Shown piece after piece: positions 7,567 to 15,000 of a stretch of DNA of 15,000 nt. Below the pieces are notes generated by a model that did no database searches, was not told the DNA's origin, and worked only from the letters and a program-made list of their open reading frames with translations. The translations under genes were made by a program, and so were the position numbers. This DNA is from Halisarca cf. caerulea (Eukaryota; Porifera; Demospongiae; Chondrillida; Halisarcidae). The stretch is taken from positions 1,119,101 to 1,134,100 of the forward strand of contig CAUJGJ010000087.1 of the NCBI GenBank assembly GCA_963170055.1, in the 5' to 3' direction. The number at the start of each line of letters is the position of its first letter. The stretch's first letter is position 1.

Positions 7567-7778
7567 CCTTATATTCGGACTTTTCCAATACTGGAGGACA
7601 CACCACACTAAAGTATTTTTGAGCAGAGGTGAATGGTCAGACACTAATTGGGCTCTCCTGTATTAAAGTATGACATACATTACATCTCATAAATTACATA
7701 CACAGGATATATGTAGCTTTTGTCAATGGCTTATAGTGTTTTTTTATTACAAGTTCATAAGTCTTAGTCTTAGATATA
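7567..7778. other. Spacer without recognised gene
   Basis: This stretch lies between the foldback element and the CA tract. I see no conserved frame, RNA gene or repeat here. Confidence 0.4.
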
Positions 7779-7873
7779 CACAAACACACACACGCACACA
7801 CACACAGAGACACAATGTCATGTACACACACATGCAAGCATGTATGCACACATGCACACACACGCACACAAAC

Positions 7874-7924
<51 letters not shown>

Positions 7925-7945
7925 CACACGCATGCACGCATACAC

Positions 7946-8013
<68 letters not shown>

Positions 8014-8029
8014 ACACACACACACACAT
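7779..8029. repeat. Interrupted (CA)n microsatellite
   Basis: About 250 bp of CA-rich sequence with pure runs at roughly 7880-7919 and 7950-8008, and with G and T interruptions near 7790-7870 and 7921-7950. Open frames in every phase (His/Thr or Cys/Val) are artefacts of the repeat. Confidence 0.95.
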
Positions 8030-8268
8030 GCATGTAACACACATCTGTGCACATAATAATAAGTATCAACACACATGTACTAAGTTAAACGATTACTACT
8101 GTGCTTTTGTGTGTATGTACAAGGCAAGTACCACAAGAGTGGAAGAATGTAATCATGTTTCATCACAGGGTGATCAGAGAGACATTATAGAGAATGCCAG
8201 GCCAGGGGGTGGACCATTGAATACACCAACACTGAACAATTATTACTAACTTACATGGACTATAGACC

Positions 8269-8415
8269 ATGGCAACAGCAGATATCCAAGATGTCCAGTA
8301 TGCCAATGACCTCACCCTGGTAGCTAAATCTATGGGAGACCTCCCGTTCATGATGGACGCTTTAGACGGGGCTTGTACCCGGTGAGGGCTTACCATCAAT
8401 GCAGACAAGACAACT
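8269..8415 (+). pseudogene. Degenerate LINE reverse transcriptase (YADD region)
   Basis: The plus-strand frame gives QYANDLTLVAKS, then MMDALDGACTR, a TGA stop, then GLTINADKT. This is the RT catalytic box and the following C...(W)GL.IN..KT motif of LINE-type elements. One catalytic Asp is replaced (YAND for YADD), and the stop stands where Trp is expected, so the copy is dead. It is a different family from the fragment at 136-288: the catalytic-box and following sequences are unlike. Confidence 0.75.
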
Positions 8416-8762
8416 TAAGACATGCATGCATGAGTACTAGTTGAAAGCAGAGTCTGACAGACGGCGGCATAATAAGAATAGGGATTCCCAAGACTTCTTG
8501 CTGTTGGTATTAACTACCATATCAAGGCATTCAATTTGTGAGCTATTAAGTCTCCTACAGGTCGCATAACTCTACTAAGGATGTTAATATGAACACGACC
8601 TGGGTTGAGGATATCCCGCTATTTTTCTCTGCTCTCAACTCATCTTAAATCACTGTCATATGAAGATGTGATCTACTGTGTATGTTTTCCGGACCTCCAG
8701 TAAGATTAGTCGTTGACTGAAGGGGTCTTCCTGTTAAAATGATTATCTATCTATCTATCTAT
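8416..8762 (+). mobile_element. 3' part of the LINE remnant with (TATC)n tail
   Basis: Downstream of the RT motif the sequence has no long frame and ends in attatctatctatctatcta at 8742-8762. Immediately after this, homology to the receptor-gene 5' flank begins. A short simple-repeat tail at the boundary is typical of the 3' end of several LINE clades and orients the insertion on the plus strand. The 5' edge of the element is not clear (somewhere in 8040-8270). Confidence 0.5.
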
Positions 8763-9115
8763 GAACAGCCGCATCACCTGAGATTGAAAAAGCAAACTTT
8801 AGAATAATCTGCAGAGCACAGAACATCATACAGATCGAATGATAGATGTTCCATTCCTGGCAGCCTTAGGTGACTGTATGTATTGAGTGAATACCTATGG
8901 CTTACTAAGCCTCATGTAGAGGAAGTCCATCATGGGTCCTGTTCCAAGTAAACAAGTCAGCCTCGTGCTCACCACTGTGATATATGAGTACCTAAAACTG
9001 TGGCCATAATGCTGTACGTGATGTCAGTTTGCCAATAGAAACTGCATGGTACTGTCAATCTGCCAACTCACCTAGTTTGGTGGTGTTTGACACTTTTCAC
9101 CATTAATCCTTATTT
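8763..9115 (-). repeat. Orphan, degraded second copy of the receptor 5' flank
   Basis: Matches 7118-7358 and continues to the empty site of the foldback element (ccattaatccttattttcc). Shared blocks are cctgaga-tgaaaa-gcaa, ttccatt-ctg-cagcctt, tagaggaagt and gggtcctgt. It has no adjacent first exon. It leads directly into the shared spacer block at 9116. It may be the trace of a lost gene copy or of an unequal exchange. Confidence 0.55.
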
Positions 9116-9743
9116 TCCAAGAATTATATATGTCAATTTAAAAAGGCAGAGAGAGCATCAAAGTCAGATCACATAGGTACTTATACATATTACATAATGT
9201 ACATTTATCATGATTGTATGAAGTATCTATGGTTGATCTGATAATATAAAAACACTACATGCATGGGTCCCCCTCCGACATAAGCAAACACTTATATTGT
9301 GAGTATATGAGTCAATATTTCCTGCCTATAAACCACAGGCAAGCAAGCCCTTGTTAGGATAGGATAGGAAATAGTATGTAGCCTGTAGGGGAAGCCAACA
9401 TTATATAGCCTGAGGTTGCTGCAGCAGTTAAATTGAGGAAGAGAGAATCTGGGTTGTATTACTAATCAGATGGGCGGTTTAAGTAGTGATTGATGTTATC
9501 TCTGATTAAGCTGATGGCTATAACATCAAAGTATATCACCCAGCCATTGGCACATGTGGCCATTCAGATGAAAACCCTAAATGTCAAACCCACTGAAATC
9601 CTATCAGAACTGGGAAGGCCTTTATCCCAAAGCTGTACAGCAGACAAATTTACTCTGCATGATGAATGCCACACTACCAGAGGATATAAAAACTACTAAT
9701 AGGAATATATCTCCATTGTTTGTCACATCAGCAAAGGAACCTG

Positions 9744-9855
<112 letters not shown>

Positions 9856-9894
9856 AACATGTACAAATATAAGTCCGGTATAACGGTCTACGTA

Positions 9895-9965
9895 TGTATG
9901 TGTGCATGTGTTTGTGTTAGTGTGTGTGTGTTTGTGTGTTTGTGTGTGTGTGAGCGTGCACACGC

Positions 9966-10043
<78 letters not shown>
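9895..10043. repeat. (GT)n microsatellite
   Basis: An interrupted GT-rich stretch, then a pure GT core at 9968-10043. It is the counterpart of 996-1112, with a longer uninterrupted core. Confidence 0.95.
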
Positions 10044-10046
<3 letters not shown>

Positions 10047-10818
10047 ACTCTCAGAAGAACTGATAAAGCTTACCTTCAAGTTGAATAGCAGGTATACGTA
10101 GCTAAACCCTCAATTGAAACTATAATTATGGAAACACACATTTAGCAATTCATAGACTCATATAGCCATACCAGTAGGTTGGCTCTGGCTGGGGATTCCC
10201 GACATTTGTCACACACTCAAAGTCCGTCATTGTGTAATAGATATACTGCTGTCCTATAATTGATGTATTGAACCCACCCCACTGGCTACACTGCCTATCC
10301 AAGGGGTAACTCAAATCTATGAATACTGCACGGGACAGCCTACAATTTTGCATTGGAGAGGTTAACCACGTTGCATGGGAGATTCAAAGATTGACGTACT
10401 GCAACTATAAGTATTAGGGAGAATGACCTCAATAAAGGCCACATGTAAGCTGTGTCCTTTGTAGGGAGACTGACAAATCCACATTAAATTTGGAGCATCC
10501 ACTATAATAACTTTTACTCAGACATTAATTTTTACAGCTGCGATAATTTTCAATGGTATCCTGCGTGGTTATAGTGAGCTTACAACACCAATCCGTGTGC
10601 AGTGCATTGGATCAATGACAAGGTTTTTACTTGTGTTGCAATTGTGCATGTGCTATCATCATGATATACCTCCTGTCAGCAGATCACCCTTGCCTGCCAT
10701 GTATTGAATGGAGAGTGCAGTGAAGTCTTTATGAAAAAGAATGCTATCAGGAGCCACAGTTAACTGACCTGTTGTAAAGGTGTCCCTATTTTGAAGGGCT
10801 TAAAAGCATCGACATAAG

Positions 10819-11166
10819 AACATCTCCCTGCTTGCCCCGGAGCATTTACCAACTGAAGTGCAGCCTTTGAGGAGTCTAGAAACGTGCAGCCATCACTTTT
10901 TCCTTGCTTCTCTTAGCTAACATCAATCTCATGAGTTTCGCTATTCAACACCAGAAGCAAAGTTATGTGAGCACCCAAAAGTTGGGGGATCATTAAATAT
11001 GCGTTTGCAGGGGATTAACGGAATTCAAGAGATTGATGCTAGCAAAGAGAAGCAAGGAGAAAGCGATGGCTGCACGTTTCTAGACTCCTCAAAGGCTGTA
11101 CTAAAGAACGAAGCAACCGGTACTGTATTTGGTTGTGAGAAGCTCCAGGATAATCAGGAAGTTGTT
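10819..11166. repeat. Long imperfect inverted repeat (arms ~120 bp)
   Basis: The reverse complement of about 10819-10940 matches 11019-11166. The best ~84 bp agree at close to 90%, including an unbroken 34-base match (gatggctgcacg... to ...aaaggctg). Beyond that the arms continue with one ~26-bp length difference. A ~78-bp spacer separates the arms. Only the right arm has a counterpart in the other unit (2565-2705), so the left arm arose by a local inverted duplication here or was lost there. Confidence 0.75.
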
Positions 11167-11401
11167 TTACGTATGTCGATATCTGCCAATTACAAGGCAG
11201 GACACTTTCCTGTCTCTATGTATCCAACGGCTAAGGTAAAATCTATCATTTTTGCCATGCTATCCAAAGTAAGGACTAATACAAATGATAATGCTCCCCA
11301 AGAAGGTGTCAAACGCAATTGAGAATGCCACCTAATATAATTTACAAACTCGATCAAATTTTCCCAAGGGGGCATACCCACAGACCCCCTCATTCATAAA
11401 C
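10965..11401. repeat. Spacer repeat block shared with 2505-2952
   Basis: Corresponds to the left-hand block, ending in catacccacagaccccctc. Its plus-strand open frame is not accepted as a gene for the same reasons. Confidence 0.55.
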
Positions 11402-11566
11402 CTCTCCCAGGGGAGTATGAGTGCTCATCATAAGTGAGGGGGGCGAAAGATTCTAGAGAAAGCATTTTATACATAATTAAATAATAATATTATTATGTTA
11501 ATCACATGTATGATTTTGGGTTTCACTCCCTAAAGGTGAGGGGGCACGGGCCCCTTGGCCCCCCGA
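11402..11566. mobile_element. Small non-autonomous element (MITE-like), copy 4
   Basis: Equivalent to 2953-3117: it has cataagtgaggggggcgaaag, taaaggtgagggggcacggg and ccccttggcccccc. The outer cctacgcctatg end is lost. Confidence 0.5.
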
Positions 11567-11696
11567 CAGTGAAATATACAGCAGACACACACTGCTGCTT
11601 CCTCTATAAATGTTAATGAAACCATACAACAAACATAATATATATAAAGTACATGACACAAATGCCATATATACATGGACATGCTTGTAAACCAAT
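11567..11696 (-). other. 3' flank of copy B, probable 3' UTR
   Basis: Conserved with about 3630-3752 beyond copy A. Shared stretches are acacacactgct, catatatacatggacat and aaaccaatttaatt. No clear AATAAA is visible on the minus strand. Confidence 0.4.
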
Positions 11697-12055
11697 TTAA
11701 TTGATCATGTCATATGCTGGATTGTCAGTCATTGCAATATCCTCATGAACTTTTTGAGGATTGTAGCCTTCATTTACACTGACTAGGTCTCTCACTTGTG
11801 TGGAGTCCACAGGACCATAGGCTGGGTTTTCAGTCATTGCAATGCCTTCATTGATCTTGTGTCCTTGCATACCATCCTGTATTGCTGCAGACTTTGATAG
11901 AGACCTGTTTGGAGATTTGTCACTGTCCTTGTAACAGTGTCTTGTCACTAAGACCGCAACAGTTACACTGATGAAGCTGATCAGCAACAGGATACCAGAA
12001 ACAACTGTCATGCCAACAATGAAATATCCTTTACTGACTGTATCAACGGTGGGAC
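11697..12055 (-). CDS. Copy B last exon: transmembrane helix and NPxY tail
   Basis: 359 nt, the same length as in copy A. The transmembrane segment differs from copy A by a single residue (SGILLL for SGVLLL). The tail has about twenty substitutions, no indel, and both repeats EDIAMTDNPAY and EGIAMTENPAY. Constraint on the NPxY units against drift between them argues that they matter. Confidence 0.85.
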
Positions 12056-14726
12056 CTGTAGTGACCAAATTAACAAAAAGGAACTACTGATGCCTGCCAA
12101 GCTATAATACTTGGCCAGGTGGAAAACAGCTACAGCTGTGGAAAGCAGCTACAGCTGGTATATATCTACAATGCACACAATGTCATTGTTATTGTGACCT
12201 TCCTAGCATTGACAGTTAGTTAGCATTACTTATCATGCTACTTACCGCATTGTTAGTATGGTACTATACAAACTGGCCATGGGCGCTGTAGCCTTCACTA
12301 CATGACCTCAAAGCACGTATATCCATAATAATACCCAGGTGCTTCTTTAGATATGTATGACCCTTTGGGGAGATAAATAAATTCTATATTTAATGTGCTA
12401 TTTTATTCATACCTCCTCTGTCACAGTATTCCGTTCGCTGCATTAAAGTGTTGAACTGGAAAATGTTGTACTGTCCATTGTTGAAAGGTAAAACAATGCT
12501 AGCAGTGCAGGTAGCACAGTCTGGTACAGAGGTGGAGCTGGTGGACCCAACAGAAGTAGTCAAGTAGTAGGTGGAGTTGGAACCACAGGTGACAGTGGTG
12601 CGACAGGAGGACACACTGAGGGGGCCAACACAGGTATCCACGCAACCAAAGGTAATATTTGCACCTGTTGTCACTGACACAGCAGCTTTAACAGCTATAT
12701 AGTGGGAGTAGTGGGAGCAGATGCAATCAGTTTTATAATACAGAACTACTCCATATTTGCTGATAGTAACAGTTGCATACTTTTATCTCTGGTCAACATC
12801 CTGCATCCTGAGAGTCCATTAAACGGCTGTACAGTCACTGTATACATGTTACCAAGGGTGACACCATCAAAGTAAGCCAAATAGATTCCTTCTCCCTTGA
12901 TGGGTACTCCCTTTGTCTGGGATCGTCCGCTGAAAGAGAAAACAATTGCACTTGCCAAAGCGTTCATATTATCGGCTATGTACTAATGAGAAAGGAGATA
13001 TTACGAGTAAAAAATGAAAAAGATTCTGTGAAAATTCCCTCTCTATGTGGTAACTATATACACGCATGTAAACTAGTGTACATAAACTATCAAAAAATAC
13101 ATACTACCGAATCATTGGACTTAACTTTCAATACATACTCTTTTTGATGCATAAATTTTGCTTTGGATACATATCAATCATTATGACAAATGTTTTACAC
13201 ACAATCAATTTCCTACCTGCACAAACACTGTGACTGCTGGATTTGATCCTCCATTGGAACACACAGACACAAAGTCATCCTCCCACATGGGTCCAGTTGT
13301 GTACACCACTCCACAGTTGCTACTGCACCCAACCACATTACAAGCTGCAATACTGATGTTGTACTCTGTCAGTGGCTGGAGTCCAGTGAATGTGTAGGAT
13401 GTATCTGTTGTGTTCTCTGTTCCATTGACACCATCAATAGCAGGATCAGTGGTGATTTGGTACTGTAGTGTGGACAACAGTCCGGTAGGTACCCAGGAGA
13501 GGGATATGGTAGAGTCTGTGGTGCCACTTAGTGTGACTCTTGGGCATGGAGGTAGACCTATAGTGTGAAAAAGTTAATACTTATATTAGTCTACATTGAC
13601 ATAAACTGCACAATAATATTTAATATATACACAATCCAGGGATGTAACGCCCTCTCAATCATGGGGACCTTCGAGCCAAGAATATCAAGTGACTTGATCT
13701 AACTGATAGTCAGTTTAATAATAACTGCAACTTAAAAGGAATATAATTAGAGACTAATTCCCTAAACTAATCAAACAGAGGAGATAGTTCATTGTTATTA
13801 AAAGTTCCTAGAATTGCCTCTGTGTTCCCTATTAGGCTTTCTGAATACAAACAGATACATGCTGCATGACCATATATATTATATATATATATATATATAT
13901 AATATTATATATATATATATTTGCACCTGGTCCAGTGTCTGTGGAGACATCTGGCGCCATGGGCACAGACACATTAAGATTATTACAAGAGATTGCACAA
14001 AGAATTGTCTCAAGATCTGGTGAACCAAATGCCTATCAACGTTTGATCCAGAGGATATCAGTAGCTGTGCAACGAGGAAACACGATTTCAATCATGGGAA
14101 CATTTAAGCCTAGTAGTAGTTCAGTTTCTGATAGTTCTAATTGTTCTTTTGATTGACTCTATATATATACTCAACCTTTTTTTATGTTTGTTGTTGTTAT
14201 TTGTCTGTTTTCGGGTTGTTTTTTTTGTTTTACGTAAGTTTGATGATTAATTATTATAAAGATAATATATATATATATATATATATATATGTAAATCAGG
14301 TTAAATGGTCACATTCCCTTTAAGTTAACATAAGTAATACCATCCATAAAATATTTATAATTGTTGTCAATTACAATTGGTACTCACCTTCAACAAAAAT
14401 GGTAAGAGTATCATCAGCCATATTACCATTGAGGTTATCCTTGCAAGTCACAGTGGTATTGGAATCTCCTAACATTGCACCAAGAACAGTTAAATCAGCT
14501 GGATTGGCATCATTGTCAGTCGCAGATGAATTAATCCTTGCTTGATCGCGGGCCAGACTGAATGTTCCAGTAGCAGTAACAATACCTGTAAGTTGTACCA
14601 CCCAAAGCACTCCCCGATTAATGGGTGTGCCATTGCACACAAACATCATGTCTTGCCCTTCAATGAAAAGGTAACTGCCAGGAATGGGACCAGGTTGGGC
14701 ATGGTTGACAGATCGTAACTGGACTT
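11697..14726 (-). CDS. Copy B: Ig-FN3 transmembrane receptor gene, first exon outside window
   Basis: Exons on the minus strand: 14726-14388, 13557-13217, 13137-13108 (or 13105; uncertain), 12982-12781, 12694-12413 and 12055-11697. Phases are identical to copy A. The leader exon is not found in 14727-15000 and is expected to the right. In copy A that intron is 807 bases. The frame is intact through all exons, so the gene looks functional. It differs from copy A by a diverged Ig domain, an intron enlarged by insertion (13558-14387), a two-codon deletion in the stalk exon (NTLMQR for NTKSLMQR), an added Cys (SGCR for SGGR), and tail substitutions that keep both NPxY motifs (ENPAY and DNPAY). 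The same cell-surface location and unknown ligand are inferred. Confidence 0.85.
12056..12412 (-). other. Intron before the last exon of copy B
   Basis: 357 bases, equal in length to the copy A intron and alignable with it through most of its length. It contains a short local repeat (agctacagctg at about 12128 and 12146). No gene is recognised. Confidence 0.65.
12413..12694 (-). CDS. Copy B exon: Cys-rich membrane-proximal domain
   Basis: Acceptor cccactatatag|CT, donor GAGGAG|gtatga, 282 nt, phase 1-1. It keeps all seven cysteines of copy A and lacks two codons (KS). Confidence 0.8.
12781..12982 (-). CDS. Copy B exon: second FN3-like module
   Basis: Same splice sites and length (202 nt) as 4851-5052. 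Only two base changes are seen, one silent and one Gly to Cys in LSGCRML. Confidence 0.75.
13108..13137 (-). CDS. Copy B possible microexon
   Basis: Base-for-base the same as 5176-5205 of copy A, including both candidate donors. Because the surrounding intron is also almost identical, conservation here gives no independent support for coding. Confidence 0.33.
13217..13557 (-). CDS. Copy B exon 3: FN3 domain
   Basis: The acceptor is tttttcacactatag|GT and the donor GTGCAG|gtagga. The exon is 341 nt. The translation runs through PPCPRVTLSG, ISLSWVP and LTEYNISIAA to VTVFVQ, with only a handful of changes from copy A. Confidence 0.85.
13641..13702 (+). mobile_element. Small fragment related to the 14050-14156 coding end
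   Basis: The plus-strand reading SIMGTFEPRISSDLI followed by TAA matches SIMGTFKP near the end of the frame at 13930-14156, with similar upstream bases (gt-aacg). It appears to be a second, shorter fragment of the same element family in the same intron. Confidence 0.5.
13872..14290 (+). mobile_element. Truncated mobile element with a C-terminal coding remnant, in an intron
   Basis: Between TA tracts at 13872-13920 and 14264-14290, a plus-strand frame (about 13924-14156, stop TGA) reads MGTDTLRLLQEIAQRIV, GEPNAYQRLIQRISVAVQRGN and SIMGTFKP, followed by a Ser-rich end. A T-rich 3' segment comes next. The peptide is non-repetitive with amphipathic character, unlike chance translation. It recalls C-terminal ends of uncharacterised transposon ORFs, but I cannot name the family. 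Its opposite strand relative to the host gene and its absence from the copy A intron support insertion after duplication. Confidence 0.5.
14388..14726 (-). CDS. Copy B exon 2: Ig-like domain
   Basis: The donor is GTTGAAG|gtgagt. The acceptor region is gttcctcagaag, offering two in-phase AGs three bases apart, so the exon starts at 14726 (adding a Glu) or 14723. The latter reproduces VQLRS as in copy A. The Ig core is FVCNGTP, LWVVQL and TVTCKD, ending LTIFVEG. About half of the residues differ from copy A, mostly between the Trp and the second Cys. Confidence 0.82.
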
Positions 14727-15000
14727 CTGAGGAACAAAACGACAGAATCATGGTAAAATTACACCGTCCCAGTCTGCGGTTTAAATTGAACATTGACGAG
14801 GAAAACGATATATTGAACCATATTAACCTGCTGGTAATAAGTTAAACATGAAAGATGCATGTAATTCTTTCAAAGCCCCTAATATTTATAGATTGCTATT
14901 ATAAAATGTATTTATCGGTCCCTTGAGTTTTAATTAGTATATATAGTAGTAATACATTAAAATTAGGGTTCCACTACAGTCCGTACAATCGAACGCTAGG
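14727..15000 (-). other. Part of intron 1 of copy B
   Basis: It follows the acceptor of the Ig exon and should continue to the unseen leader exon. There is no ATG plus hydrophobic leader with a phase-1 donor in this stretch, and no repeat that I recognise. Confidence 0.5.

Larger units (their letters stand above)
13558..14387 (-). other. Enlarged intron of copy B
   Basis: About 830 bases, against 199 in copy A. The excess is explained by the mobile-element material described separately (13641-13702 and 13872-14290). The stretch 13703-13860 shows nothing I can name. Confidence 0.65.

Noticed and set aside
7670..8249. Several His/Thr-rich or Cys/Val-rich frames on both strands
   Set aside because: They are translations of the CA dinucleotide tract.
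10150..10353. Minus-strand frame with an Ig-looking ECVTNVGNPQPEP
   Set aside because: The left-unit counterpart (1200-1300) has a stop in place of the Tyr/Trp residues. No paired Cys and no matching splice sites are visible.

Overview
The window is animal genomic DNA: AT-rich, with interrupted genes whose introns follow GT..AG, many microsatellites, and remnants of LINEs and small inverted-repeat elements. The encoded proteins are secretory-pathway Ig/FN3 type I membrane receptors with paired NPxY motifs in the tail. Together with the compact introns this suggests an early-branching metazoan, most likely a sponge. The species assignment is inference.

The main content is a head-to-tail tandem array of one receptor gene on the minus strand. 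Copy A (7034 down to 3753) is complete. It has a signal-peptide exon, an Ig exon, an FN3 exon, a possible microexon, a second FN3-like exon, a Cys-rich membrane-proximal exon, and an exon with the transmembrane helix and tail. All junctions keep frame, giving about 540 residues. Copy B (14726 down to 11697) has every exon except the first, which must lie beyond the right edge. At the left edge, 23-92 looks like the 70-nt first exon of a third copy whose body lies outside the window.

The spacers between copies (93-3752 and 7035-11696) are duplicated as well. Each carries the 5' flank of one gene, then a shared block with adjacent (TA)n and (GT)n tracts, then a cluster of short repeats next to the 3' end of the next gene. 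They have since been altered by separate insertions: an RT fragment at 136-288, a 208-bp long-TIR element at 7359-7566 whose empty site can be seen in a paralogous segment, a LINE remnant with a (TATC)n tail ending near 8762, and a second, degraded 5' flank at 8763-9115.

The most interesting biological signal is mosaic divergence. The Ig exon differs strongly between A and B, while the FN3 exons and the introns between them are nearly identical, which points to gene conversion. A family with a diversified N-terminal Ig domain on a homogenised stalk and a signalling or endocytic tail is reminiscent of recognition receptors such as immune or allorecognition molecules. That function is a hypothesis only.
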